This document shows, piece after piece, positions 44,568-53,420 of a stretch of 64,000 bases of DNA. The number at the start of each line of letters is the position of its first letter. Position 1 is the first letter of the stretch. The position numbers and the translations under genes were made by a program. The notes beneath the pieces were generated by a model. The model saw only the letters and a program-made list of their open reading frames with translations. It was not told where the DNA came from and did not search any database. Source of the stretch: HKCCE3408 sp039191215 (lineage in GTDB: Bacteria; Pseudomonadota; Alphaproteobacteria; Rhodobacterales; Rhodobacteraceae); NCBI GenBank assembly GCA_039191215.1, contig JBCCXT010000016.1, positions 1 to 64,000 of the forward strand. The letters run 5' to 3'.

Positions 44568-45026
44568 ATGGAACTAACAGCAACCCGCGATATAGCAGCG
44601 CCGCGCGACCAGGTCTGGGCCGCACTCAATTCCGCTGAGGTGCTGCGCGACTGTATCCCCGGCTGCGAAGAGATGACCGGGAGTCCCCAAGACGGCTTCG
44701 CAGCGGTCGTGAAGCAAAAGATCGGCCCGGTGCGTGCGACCTTCAAGGGTGCAGTGACGCTGTCGGATGTCATTGCTGGTGAAAGTTATCGGATCTCCGG
44801 CGAAGGCAAAGGCGGTGTGGCCGGCTTTGCCAAAGGGGCCGCAACGGTTGAGCTTGCAGATAGCGATAGCGGCGGCACAACGCTAAGCTACCATGTTGAT
44901 GCCAGCGTCGGCGGCAAGCTTGCCCAACTCGGCTCACGCCTCATCGACGGCGCCGCGCGCCGCATCGCTGATGAGTTTTTTGAGCGCCTGCAAACGCGGC
45001 TGGAAACCGGCAGTATCGACGCCTAG
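44568..45026 (+). CDS. CoxG-like SRPBCC-domain protein
   Basis: A 152-residue protein with the hydrophobic-ligand SRPBCC fold, of the carbon monoxide dehydrogenase subunit G group: MELTATRDIAAPRDQVWAAL, CIPGCEEM and the C-terminal GSRLIDGAARRIADEFF helix. In CO dehydrogenase operons CoxG helps anchor or mature the enzyme, but no coxMSL genes are nearby, so the role here is open. GGGAGGATAAGG precedes the ATG. Its end overlaps the convergent DUF465 gene by four bases. Confidence 0.85.
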   Translation: MELTATRDIAAPRDQVWAALNSAEVLRDCIPGCEEMTGSPQDGFAAVVKQKIGPVRATFKGAVTLSDVIAGESYRISGEGKGGVAGFAKGAATVELADSDSGGTTLSYHVDASVGGKLAQLGSRLIDGAARRIADEFFERLQTRLETGSIDA

Positions 45027-45274
45027 CTGTCGCTTCCGGCGGGGCTAAGAAACGTCGCGATCCGGTCGTTGAGAACCATTCGGCCTTGGCGCGATTCGGC
45101 CTCTGTCGCTTCTGAGACCGGCTCAGCGACGGGTTCGGCGCGGTGAACGGCGTGGTGGCTGTCGTGACACTCATCAACCAACCGGGCTAAATGCGCGTCG
45201 CTTAGGTTCAACGCGTGGATGCGATCGACTTCGCCAGGAAAGTCGTCAGCTAATTCGTGCGGGACGCAGGACAT
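45023..45274 (-). CDS. YdcH/DUF465 family small protein
   Basis: An 83-residue helical protein matching the DUF465 (YdcH) family by VPHELADDFPGEVDRIHALN, DAHLARLVDE and the later RMVLNDRIATFL segment. These short coiled-coil proteins are widespread in proteobacteria; no function is established. The start at 45274 gives MSCVPHEL; the frame extends upstream without support. Ends inside the last codons of the convergent CoxG-like gene. Confidence 0.8.
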   Translation of the reverse strand: MSCVPHELADDFPGEVDRIHALNLSDAHLARLVDECHDSHHAVHRAEPVAEPVSEATEAESRQGRMVLNDRIATFLSPAGSDS

Positions 45275-45344
45275 CTGAACGCATTCTTTTGATGAAAGTG
45301 AGATGCTACCGCGCCTGTACCCGTACGCATCGCGCTGGATCAAA

Positions 45345-46037
45345 TCACTCCGCCGCAGTTTGCTGTGCTGCATCTATCAGCGCGGCAACAGCGTCTGCGG
45401 TCAACGTGCCTGACAAGCGCTCCGCGGCCGCTGGAAAGGCTTGTTCCTCGGCCAGAAAGCTCGGATAGGCGAGCGTTGCCAGCCCGGCATCAAGTGCCGC
45501 AGCCGCGCTTGCCGGGGTATCGGCGATAGCGACGGCGTCCCGGGCGGCGACTTTGAGCCGATCGAGCGCGTCCTCAACCGCGTCTGGGTGCGGCGCCAAT
45601 CGCGTACTGTCAGCACCGGTCATCACCGTATCAAAGGCGATCCCGCCGCGATGCCGCGCCGTCGCGCCCAGGACAGCGTGAACCGCGGCGGGTGCAGCCC
45701 GCGAGATGAGGCCCAATGTAACGCCGGAGCGCGCAGCCCAGGCCAGAACGTCCGTTACACCCTGGCGCAACGGCACGTCGCCTGTCATCCGCGCGGCGAA
45801 GTTTCGAACCTGGGTCGCAACAAGCTCCGCCGTCTTGGTTTCAATCCCTATGAATGCCGCGTAATGCGCCGCCGGATCGCGCGCGCCGCCCGGTCGCATG
45901 AGTTCGGCGTAGCTTTCCCAAGACCATTCCCATCGCATACCATGGGCGCGGAAGGCGGCGTTCCAAGCCGCGCGATCGGTTTCTGCGTATTCCGCGACCG
46001 ATCCGAGTCCGACGAATAGAATCGCACTGCCTGGCAT
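45345..46037 (-). CDS. HAD-superfamily-like protein lacking the catalytic Asp motif
   Basis: A 230-residue protein with the overall plan of CbbY/phosphoglycolate phosphatase-type HAD hydrolases: helical cap (ETDRAAWNAAFRAHGMRWEW), motif II-like TLGLISRA, and motif IV-like AVAIADTPASAAAALDAGL. Motif I, normally DxDGT, reads ILFVGLGSVAE, so both catalytic Asp residues are gone. The motif III Lys is also replaced (LAPHPDAV). It therefore probably does not hydrolyse phosphate by the usual mechanism; I have a recollection of related alphaproteobacterial proteins with similarly altered motif I. GGAGG stands about nine bases before the ATG. Confidence 0.78.
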   Translation of the reverse strand: MPGSAILFVGLGSVAEYAETDRAAWNAAFRAHGMRWEWSWESYAELMRPGGARDPAAHYAAFIGIETKTAELVATQVRNFAARMTGDVPLRQGVTDVLAWAARSGVTLGLISRAAPAAVHAVLGATARHRGGIAFDTVMTGADSTRLAPHPDAVEDALDRLKVAARDAVAIADTPASAAAALDAGLATLAYPSFLAEEQAFPAAAERLSGTLTADAVAALIDAAQQTAAE

Positions 46038-46182
46038 GAATTGTGTCCTCCGAGTTCACCGAAAGCAGGCTAATTGCCGGAGGCGCAATGCATCTGCCGC
46101 TCTTTCTGCGCTGCGGCGTTATGACAAGGGGGCTCAATGAGCAGTTCTGGACTTAGCTGCCTAAAACAAGGGCATCTTCCCG

Positions 46183-47088
46183 CTAGCCTTTGGTTTCATG
46201 CACAGCCGGTGTTGTTGCTTTGCGCTTCAGGACCGCTTCACGCCAGGTCATGAACGAAATCGCTGCGATTATTATGCCGCCGCCCAGGATGACCCAAAAA
46301 TCAATTGGCTCACCAAAGGCGACAACGCCCAGGGTCGTGGCCCAAACCAATTGCAGGAACGTCACCGGCTGGGTGACCGTCAATGGTGCCGCGCGGAAGG
46401 CCAAGGTCATTGTGTAATGGCCCGCTGTCGCAAAGACCGCAACCGCCGCCAGAAGTGCGAGATCAGGCGCGCGAACCGGGGCCCAATCGGCCAGGGCAAA
46501 CGGGGCCAGTCCGATTGTCACTGTGATTGAGAGCATCGCAACAATGGCGGCCGGCTCGGTCTCTTCAGTAAGGATTTTGGTGATCAAATAGCCGACAGCG
46601 AAAGCAACCGCCGTGAACAGCATCGCTAGATGGCCGTCATTGAGTTCTCGCAAGCCTGGGCGCAGGATGATGAGCGCGCCGATCAGTGCAGCGGCAATCG
46701 CCGCCATGCGCCGAAGCGCCAGTTTCTCGCCTAGAAAAATTGCAGCCATCACAGTGACATATACCGGGTTGAGGTAGTTCATCGCCGTAACCTCGGCGAT
46801 TGGGATGCGGGTCATGGCGTAAAACCAGCAAATCACGCCTAAAGAATGCGCAACGCCGCGTCCGGCAAAAAGCGTGAGCGTGCGGCGGGTGAACCGGGCT
46901 CTGCGAAGGGCCGGGATCATCGGAATGAGGAAGATCAGGCCAAAGACATAGCGTAGGAATGCCGATTGCGCGGGCGGAACATCTCCCCCGACAAGCTTGA
47001 CCAGCGCGGTCACGGCAACAAAGCAAAGCCCGGTCACCAGCATCCAAAAGACGCCACCCACCGCGTTCTGACCGACCGGCTGAGGCAT
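46183..47088 (-). CDS. EamA/DMT family transporter
   Basis: Ten-helix drug/metabolite transporter, 301 residues with the internal two-fold EamA repeat (GLCFVAVTALVKLVGG at the N-terminus; FLQLVWATTLGVVAFGE in the second half). Members export amino acids or metabolites. The ATG follows immediately after the stop codon of the LysE-type gene, so both exporters are translated from one mRNA. Substrate unknown; an amino-acid or purine-type compound is a reasonable guess from the partner. Confidence 0.9.
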   Translation of the reverse strand: MPQPVGQNAVGGVFWMLVTGLCFVAVTALVKLVGGDVPPAQSAFLRYVFGLIFLIPMIPALRRARFTRRTLTLFAGRGVAHSLGVICWFYAMTRIPIAEVTAMNYLNPVYVTVMAAIFLGEKLALRRMAAIAAALIGALIILRPGLRELNDGHLAMLFTAVAFAVGYLITKILTEETEPAAIVAMLSITVTIGLAPFALADWAPVRAPDLALLAAVAVFATAGHYTMTLAFRAAPLTVTQPVTFLQLVWATTLGVVAFGEPIDFWVILGGGIIIAAISFMTWREAVLKRKATTPAVHETKG

Positions 47089-47697
47089 TCAGAAATCACC
47101 CCAGATCAATTTCAGCGCGATGGACCACATTATGCAGCCAACCAGCAGATCGAGGATTTGCCAGGCGCGCGGACGGGCGAAAAACGGCGCCAGCGCCTTG
47201 GCGCCGTAGCCAAGCGAGAAGAAGAAGACGAAGCTCGACAAAACGGCACCGGCGCCAAATAGTGTGGCGTCGCGTCCGTATTGCGCGGCGACCGAGCCGA
47301 GAAGCACAACCGTGTCGAGATAGACATGCGGGTTCGCCCAGGTCAGCAAAAGTGCTGTTGCCAGTGTCGGCCAGAGCGCGTCCGGCGCGCCTTCGGCCTC
47401 GGACAAGATGCCGCCGCCGCGCCAGGCTGAACGAAAGGCAAGTGCTCCATAGGTGATCAGAAAGGCCGCACCCGCCCAGCGCAAGGCCGGCGTGATCCAG
47501 GGGAGCTGGGCAGAAATCGCGGCAAAGGAGCTGACGCCGATGGCGATCAGTATGGCGTCAGAGATCGAACAGGCCAAAACCACCGGCAAAACATGGCTGC
47601 GCCGCAGACCTTGCCGCAGAACAAACGCGTTTTGTGATCCGATGGCGAGGATGAGTGAAAAGCCAAGGGCAAAACCTGCAGAGAAAGTCTGGATCAT
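47089..47697 (-). CDS. LysE/ArgO family amino-acid exporter
   Basis: A 202-residue, six-helix exporter of the LysE superfamily. The GFSLILAIGSQNAFVLRQGL segment at the N-terminus is the family signature and closely matches lysine/arginine exporters (ArgO). TWANPHVYLDTVVLLGS in the middle is also diagnostic. The start at 47697 (MIQTFSAGF) is chosen by family alignment; the frame extends upstream without coding character. The LysR-type regulator ArgP that often sits divergent is not seen in the 274 bases upstream. Confidence 0.9.
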   Translation of the reverse strand: MIQTFSAGFALGFSLILAIGSQNAFVLRQGLRRSHVLPVVLACSISDAILIAIGVSSFAAISAQLPWITPALRWAGAAFLITYGALAFRSAWRGGGILSEAEGAPDALWPTLATALLLTWANPHVYLDTVVLLGSVAAQYGRDATLFGAGAVLSSFVFFFSLGYGAKALAPFFARPRAWQILDLLVGCIMWSIALKLIWGDF

Positions 47698-47971
47698 GAA
47701 GCGGTTGCTATCGGTTCTGGCAGCGCTGCACCAGAGCGCCGATTGCAGGTTGAGATCGATTGGCGATCCGCACCTCCTCAAGCCCCCTGCGGGAGCCCTC
47801 GTCAGCGCGGGTCGCGCGGATCGCGCTCCGGGCACCTTGGCCAATGGAGAGTTGCAAGAGCCAAGGAACATGCAAGAACGGGCGTCGGAGGCGCGCTCCT
47901 GGGCGCTGTTGCCTTTCTCGTGGTGGACAACGGCACAAGCATCGCGGGGCATTTTGAGAAGTTTGATGATC

Positions 47972-48538
47972 TCAATCCGAGCGGCCCGCCCAATGTGCCT
48001 CCGCTTCAGCCGAACAAGCCGGGTCAAACCAACAACTCAGATGGTTTGCACCGTGCAGATAAGCCACAGCACTGCCCGCCGCCATCAAATCATCGATGTC
48101 CGACACGCTGACAAAAATGTGTTGGCCGGAGATTTCTAGTTCCTCTCCGGCCGTGACAACGCGGCCCGTCGGCTCTCCCGTATATGCAAGGACAGCCTCA
48201 GAGCTCAAACGAGAGCGCAGGCGGAACACCTCTTGCTCAAGTCGATTGGCGTCGACGCCGATCCTGTCTCCACATTCGAGGATACTGTTGAAATCATTGC
48301 CAGATACGACAAACCGCACCGCTGCCAGCGTGCCCAAATTCACTACTTGTTGGCGACTGGGGTTCAGTAGGACATTGGGTTCGAAATCTAAGTGCCTTGC
48401 CAGCAGCATGACGAAATCGGCGTTTAACGCGTCCATGTTTGAGCAGATTACGTTCATTGGGTCCGCTCGTGTTGCAGTTGCACTGCAGGTCACTATCAGC
48501 GCCAAAACAAATCCGCTCAAAAGACCGATCGACATCAT
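47972..48538 (-). CDS. Exported protein of unknown function
   Basis: A 188-residue protein with a signal peptide (MMSIGLLSGFVLALIVTCSATATRA) followed by a mature part with four cysteines, in VICSNMD, ILECGDR, LSCWFDP and PACSAE, possibly two disulfides. No domain is recognised. AGGA lies 11 bases before the first of two adjacent ATG codons. Codon use and a somewhat lower GC suggest an accessory, perhaps recently acquired gene. The 274 bases between it and the LysE-type gene hold no convincing gene. Confidence 0.55.
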   Translation of the reverse strand: MMSIGLLSGFVLALIVTCSATATRADPMNVICSNMDALNADFVMLLARHLDFEPNVLLNPSRQQVVNLGTLAAVRFVVSGNDFNSILECGDRIGVDANRLEQEVFRLRSRLSSEAVLAYTGEPTGRVVTAGEELEISGQHIFVSVSDIDDLMAAGSAVAYLHGANHLSCWFDPACSAEAEAHWAGRSD

Positions 48539-48685
48539 ACGCAATTCAATCCTGTGAATTGATGCAAGGGCGACCATCAAATGCGCGACGTTATGAGACG
48601 CTTGAGTCAATCAATCGCTGCTTGTGCTCGATCCGCTACCTTGTGCTCGGCTTGGTTGTTGTTCAGCGGGGCGTAAAGCCAAGAC

Positions 48686-49432
48686 CTACGCCGAAAGCTG
48701 TTCCATCACTTCGTCCGAGATCTCGAAATTTGCGGTAACGTTTTGCACGTCGTCGTCGTCTTCCAGCGCTTCTATCAGCTTCATGAGCTTTTGCGCGTCT
48801 TCCAGGCCCAACTCGGTTGTTGTGGTCGGGCGCCAGACAAGTTTGGTGCTTTCGCTCTCCCCCAGCTCAGCCTCCAGCGCGTTTGAGACGTCGTTCAATT
48901 CGGTGTCCATGCACCAGATCACATGGCCGTCCTCGGTGCTATCGACATCCTCTGCGCCGGCCTCGATAGCGGCCATCATGACCGTGTCGGCATCGCCTGC
49001 ATCAGTCGGGTAGCTGACTTGCCCCTTGCGGTCGAACATGAAAGCGACAGACCCAGTCTCACCCAGGTTTCCGCCGTTTTTCCCAAATGTCGATCGCACG
49101 GTGCTCGCCGTGCGATTGCGGTTGTCGGTCATCGCTTCGACGATCAGAGCCACGCCGCTTGGCCCATAGCCTTCATAGCGGACCTCTTCGTAGTTCTCTC
49201 CCTCGCCGCCCAAGGATTTCTTGATCGCGCGGTCGATGACGTCTTTGGGGACAGACTGGCCCTTGGCTTCCTTGACCGCGAGACGTAGGCGTGGGTTTTT
49301 ATCCGGATCCGGATCACCCATTTTCGCCGCGACCGTGATTTCTTTGGCCAATTTCGAGAACAGCTTTGAACGGGCCGCATCCTGGCGACCTTTGCGGTGC
49401 TGAATATTGGCCCATTTAGAGTGGCCGGCCAT
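48686..49432 (-). CDS. yebC: YebC/PmpR family regulator (TACO1-like)
   Basis: A 248-residue protein of the YebC family with the invariant N-terminus MAGHSKWANIQHRKGRQDAA and ENYEEVRYEGYGPSGVA in domain 2. Some members bind promoter DNA; others, like TACO1, help ribosomes through proline stretches. Which applies here cannot be read from sequence. GAGG lies six bases before the ATG. It is a single-gene unit. Confidence 0.95.
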   Translation of the reverse strand: MAGHSKWANIQHRKGRQDAARSKLFSKLAKEITVAAKMGDPDPDKNPRLRLAVKEAKGQSVPKDVIDRAIKKSLGGEGENYEEVRYEGYGPSGVALIVEAMTDNRNRTASTVRSTFGKNGGNLGETGSVAFMFDRKGQVSYPTDAGDADTVMMAAIEAGAEDVDSTEDGHVIWCMDTELNDVSNALEAELGESESTKLVWRPTTTTELGLEDAQKLMKLIEALEDDDDVQNVTANFEISDEVMEQLSA

Positions 49433-49814
49433 AGCTGCCTCGCTGATTTTGCGCGTTTGGTGGGCGAGGTTATAGGGGTTTGCGGTACAGCCGACAAGCC
49501 GGGCAAAGAGCGCGAACGCCGCGCGATGCAGCGCAAATCTGTGACAAGAGTTGCAAAAGGCGCATCTTCATCACATCCCGGCGCGACCGCCAAGACGAAA
49601 GACGGGCACCGGGTCGGATCATCAGGAACCGCATGCATGTATCCCCAGACAAGCAGCTCATATGATTGCTGGAATTGGGTACTTCCGTCACCGGTGTGAC
49701 CAGTCCGAAGGCCACTGAACCACAGACACAGAGGGGTGTGACTGGCGAACTCGGCCCGGGCGCCTCGATCCATAAGCGCGTGACTTTGCGATCCGTCGAT
49801 GTATCCTGATCACA
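49433..49814. other. 382-base intergenic region
   Basis: Divergent gap between yebC and the HisA-like gene. Frames on both strands are open in places but show no start, ribosome site or recognisable domain. GGTGTGAC occurs at 49693-49700 and 49735-49742; the first copy is part of an imperfect palindrome around CACCGGTG. These may be regulatory, unproven. Confidence 0.45.
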
Positions 49815-50558
49815 ATGATCATTTATCCAACAATCGAATTGCAGGATGGGCGATGTGTCAGCCTGTTCCGCGGCCGTATGGAAGAGCCGCAAATCTGGCA
49901 TGTCGATCCGCTTGAGAAGGCGCAAGGCTTTACCGCCGAAGGTGCAGCATGGATCCACGTGACCGACCTGGACGGCGTGACCGAAGCGAGCGGTCACCGT
50001 GACCTGCTGGTCGATCTGATCCGACGGGCCGGTGCGCCGATCCAATTGGGCGGTGGGTTCCGCTCGTTGGAGGCAATAGCGGAATGGATCGATTTGGGTG
50101 CCGGTCGGGTTGTCGTCAGTACGCTGGCGGCGACGTCGCCCGATCTGGTCAAACAGGCCGCAAAGCGCTTTCCAGATCAGATCTGCCTGGCAGTCGATGT
50201 GATGCAGGACAAACTGATGGTCCAGGGTTGGCGCGAGCCCGCCGCTATAGACCCCCGAGATTTTATTACAGCCTTCGCCGATGACCCGCTTGCCGCCGTC
50301 ATCATCACCGATATCGACGCAAAGATGACTGTCTCTGATGCGTCCTTCGCGACTGTGTCAGAACTTGCCGGCTACGCGACCGCCCCGGTCGTCGCACGCG
50401 GTCTTTCGCGGTCGCTCGACGATATCGCACGCCTGAAATACGTCCCCGACATCTCCGGGGCGATTGTCGGCCGGGCTCTATTCAATCGCACCATTGAACT
50501 TTCCGAGGCGCTGGCGATAGCAGCTGACGCAACCGGTCCGCGCGCAGAATTCGTTTGA
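49815..50558 (+). CDS. HisA/HisF-like TIM-barrel protein, divergent HisA paralogue
   Basis: A 247-residue phosphate-binding TIM barrel with HisA character: phosphate loops QLGGGFRSLEA and VVARGLSRSLDDI, and AVDVMQDKLMVQGW matching the second catalytic Asp region of HisA. The first catalytic Asp, normally in a PAIDLKDG-type motif, is Glu here (PTIELQDG). No other histidine genes adjoin. It may be a secondary isomerase with altered activity or an enzyme for a different phosphoribosyl substrate. The annotation as ordinary HisA should not be assumed. No clear Shine-Dalgarno sequence is seen before the ATG. A double-hairpin repeat starts 11 bases after its stop. Confidence 0.8.
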   Translation: MIIYPTIELQDGRCVSLFRGRMEEPQIWHVDPLEKAQGFTAEGAAWIHVTDLDGVTEASGHRDLLVDLIRRAGAPIQLGGGFRSLEAIAEWIDLGAGRVVVSTLAATSPDLVKQAAKRFPDQICLAVDVMQDKLMVQGWREPAAIDPRDFITAFADDPLAAVIITDIDAKMTVSDASFATVSELAGYATAPVVARGLSRSLDDIARLKYVPDISGAIVGRALFNRTIELSEALAIAADATGPRAEFV

Positions 50559-50569
50559 TCTCTGGGCCC

Positions 50570-50625
50570 GGCGATCCGTCCAGGATCGCCCGCGCGGCCG
50601 AGGGCTCCCGGATGGGGGCGCGAGG
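50570..50625 (+). repeat. Double-hairpin intergenic element, copy 2
   Basis: Begins 11 bases after the HisA-like stop. Hairpin A is GGCGATCC-GTCCA-GGATCGCC (50570-50590); hairpin B is GCTCCC-GGAT-GGGGGC with one wobble pair (about 50604-50619). Collinear with the element at 6471-6525; the stems are conserved and the loops differ. Confidence 0.6.
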
Positions 50626-50636
50626 TCGCGCGCACC

Positions 50637-51583
50637 CTATTGCAAGCGTTTGAGCAGGCGGTCAGAGGCCGCGCGCACGTGACCCACAACATCCACAGCC
50701 GAATGCAAACCGCCGGGCAGTATTTGCAATCGCGCGCCGCTCCAAAAACGCGCCAAGTGCCAGGCCGTCGCGACCGGGGCCGAAAGATCTAGGGCGGAAT
50801 GCAAAAGTTCGCCTAGCAGATCACCAAATTCTGCCGCACGCCCTGACAATGGCATCGCGACCCATCCAAGTGCTGCAAAGTAATGCGTGACGACGTGCAT
50901 AAATCTCAACCGGAAAACCGGGTCGTCCCATCGACCCTTGGCGGCATCATTCGGATTACCACTGATCGCCGCCGCCTCCCACGCGCACCATGCATCCGCC
51001 GCCTTTTGTGCGATGTCGGGATCGGGGCCGCGCGGCACCTCACGGTAGCGCGCGACAATTTCCGCACCCGTTCCGGCACCACCTGCTGCGGCCTGAAATG
51101 CCACGAATTCTTCAGGCAAGAGCATCCGTAGCCCCCGTACAGCCAGTCAATCTTAGACGCACTGATCTGCGTCACGCCGACCAGCAGCATGCCCCGAACA
51201 CGACCGGGATAGGCCAATGCATAAACCTGCGCCAAGGTCGCTCCCTAGGATCCTTCGAAGACCGCCCAAGCCTCTATCCCCAAACGCCGCCTGAGCCGCT
51301 CAGCATCAGCGACAAGGTCTTCGGTCCGGTGAGCCTCACGTGCGGCAAGATCACGCCCCGCATGGGGAAGGGACCGCCCAGCCCCCTGCTGGTCCATGGC
51401 CACGATACGCCAGGCCTCAGGATCAAAGATCGCCCGCAACCCATCGGAGATCCCGCCGCCCGGCCCGGCATGCAACAGCAAAGACGTCGAGGCTTCAGGG
51501 TTCCCCCAGACCGACCAGGCCACATCATGGCCGCGATCGGTCGGCATGACCCCGTCTTCTGCATACTGCCATTGGCGGATCAT
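50637..51583 (-). pseudogene. Proline iminopeptidase-like alpha/beta hydrolase, disrupted
   Basis: The frame from 51583 encodes the N-terminal half of a prolyl aminopeptidase-type hydrolase (LLLHAGPGGGISDGLRAIFD, oxyanion HGGPG-like loop, and VAMDQQGAGRS). At 51245-51247 the Trp codon of the nucleophile elbow GxSWG has become TAG (reads FEGS-stop-GATLAQVYALAYPGRVRG in the same frame). Translation then continues to IDWLYGGYG near 51135, where one base is lost or gained and the frame switches; the C-terminal half (LLPEEFVAFQ to the end at 50637) follows in the new frame. One nonsense mutation plus one frameshift mark a recently inactivated gene. The remainder keeps good codon use. Confidence 0.85.
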
Positions 51584-51629
51584 TTCGCATACCCTCCCGG
51601 AGCGGGCATTCCCCTGCTACACAATCCCC

Positions 51630-53399
51630 ATGACCCAAGACCAAATCATACTGTTTTGCCTGTTTGGTATTGTCTTTGGCCTCTTGCTTTGGGGCCGGTT
51701 TCGCTACGATCTTGTGGCGTTCAGCGCCCTGCTTGTCGGCGTTGTTCTAGGCGTTGTGCCTTACCAGGATGCCTTTTCGGGCTTTGGCCATCCCGCCACC
51801 ATCGTCGTGGCCCTGGTCCTGGTCGTCTCAGCCGGTCTCGTCCGCTCAGGTGCTGTGTTTTTGATCACGCGCACCTTAGTCGATGCGGGCCGCTCGCTCG
51901 GCGCCCATATCGCGATCATGGGCGGGATCGGCGGCGTCCTGTCGGCCTTTATGAACAATGTGGCGGCCTTGGCGCTGCTAATGCCCGTCGATATCGCAAC
52001 CGCACGCAAAGCCGGGCGCAGTCCTGGCCTGACCCTCATGCCGCTGAGTTTTGCGACGATCTTGGGCGGCATGGCCACGCTGATCGGGACGCCGCCCAAC
52101 ATCATCATTGCCACGATCCGCGAAGACGCGTTTGGAGAGCCGTTTCGGATGTTCGACTTCGCGCCTGTTGGCGGTGCCGCCGCCCTTGTCGGTTTGGCCT
52201 TTGTTGCGCTTGTCGGGTGGCGGTTCATCCCGGCGCGTGATTCCGGCGTTGGCTCAAACCAAATCTCCACCGTTGCGCCTTACATGGCCGAGTTCAGCGT
52301 GCCAGATGAGCACAAGCTCATTGGCACTAAACTGCACGATCTGATCGAGCCCGCCGAAAAGGCCGATGTGACGGTTTTGGGCGTTCTACGAGACGGGGAG
52401 CGGCGCTTCGGCGCGCGGCGTAATTTGAACCTTCGCACCGGTGATGTGCTGCTGCTTGAGGGCGAGCCCGCAGCGCTTGATGAATTTCGCACCGCCATGA
52501 AACTCGACGTGATCCCCGGGGACAATCCCGTGGAGATCGACGCTGAGACCGCCCTGATCGAGGTCGCCGTGCCCGAGGCTGCGCGCATCGCCGGGCGTTC
52601 GGCACAAGCGATTGGGCTTGGCTGGCGCAAACGGTCTGTCATTGTCGGCATCGCGCGCGCAGACCAGCGCATTACATCGCGTCTGCGCCGGACCGAGGTG
52701 CTGCCGGGCGACATCTTGCTTATGCTTGTCCCGTCCGAGGCCGTTGATGAAGTCGTCGATTGGCTCGGCGTGTTGCCGCTTGCCGATCGCGGCTTAGCGG
52801 TGACACAAGACGGCAAAACCTGGGGTGCGATTGCGCTTTTTGGCGCCGCAGTTGCCGCTGCTGCATTTGGGCTGGTTGACCTGCCGATTGCCCTTGGCCT
52901 GGTTGTTGTCGGCTACATTCTGACCCGAATTTTGCCGCTGGCAGAGATCTATACTCATATCGAATGGCCGGTCGTCGTCCTTTTGGGCTCGATGATCCCG
53001 CTTGGCGCAGCACTTGAAACATCCGGCGGGACAGAACTTATCGCTGGCGCTTTGGTCAGCGCGACGCAAGGCCTACCGGCTTGGGCCATTCTGACGGTTT
53101 TGATGGTCGTGACGATGAGCCTGTCGGATATCCTTAACAATACAGCGACCACCATCGTCGCCGCACCCGTCGGCATCCAGATGGCGGCAAGCCTCGGCGT
53201 ATCGGCCGACCCGTTCTTGATGGCGGTGGCGGTTGCGGCCTCGGCTGCCTTTCTCACACCCATTGGGCACAAGAACAACACGCTGATCCTGGGCCCGGGC
53301 GGCTATGGTTTTGGCGATTATTGGCGCATCGGGCTACCGCTGGAGGTCTTAATCGTGGCGGTCGCTGTGCCGGTTATCTTGGTGGTTTGGCCGCTGTGA
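51630..53399 (+). CDS. SLC13-family permease with TrkA-C domains (A)
   Basis: A 589-residue inner-membrane protein of the divalent anion:sodium symporter superfamily. About 12 hydrophobic segments are split by a central cytoplasmic region (residues ~210-380) containing two TrkA-C-like domains (ADVTVLGVLRDGERRFG and RSVIVGIARADQRITS), a layout seen in sulfate or dicarboxylate carriers of this group. SerAsn-Thr motifs LIGTPPNI and SDILNNTATT mark the two pseudo-repeats. Start at ATG 51630; no strong ribosome site precedes it. A paralogue lies on the opposite strand at 53941-55722. Substrate is unknown. Confidence 0.88.
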   Translation: MTQDQIILFCLFGIVFGLLLWGRFRYDLVAFSALLVGVVLGVVPYQDAFSGFGHPATIVVALVLVVSAGLVRSGAVFLITRTLVDAGRSLGAHIAIMGGIGGVLSAFMNNVAALALLMPVDIATARKAGRSPGLTLMPLSFATILGGMATLIGTPPNIIIATIREDAFGEPFRMFDFAPVGGAAALVGLAFVALVGWRFIPARDSGVGSNQISTVAPYMAEFSVPDEHKLIGTKLHDLIEPAEKADVTVLGVLRDGERRFGARRNLNLRTGDVLLLEGEPAALDEFRTAMKLDVIPGDNPVEIDAETALIEVAVPEAARIAGRSAQAIGLGWRKRSVIVGIARADQRITSRLRRTEVLPGDILLMLVPSEAVDEVVDWLGVLPLADRGLAVTQDGKTWGAIALFGAAVAAAAFGLVDLPIALGLVVVGYILTRILPLAEIYTHIEWPVVVLLGSMIPLGAALETSGGTELIAGALVSATQGLPAWAILTVLMVVTMSLSDILNNTATTIVAAPVGIQMAASLGVSADPFLMAVAVAASAAFLTPIGHKNNTLILGPGGYGFGDYWRIGLPLEVLIVAVAVPVILVVWPL

Positions 53400-53420
53400 A
53401 GGGCGCCACTAAGCGCAGGA

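Noticed and set aside
47743..48111. Plus-strand frame of 122 codons with a hydrophobic stretch and a Pro-rich end
   Set aside because: It has no ribosome site and overlaps the exported-protein gene on the opposite strand, and its codon pattern looks like an antisense frame.
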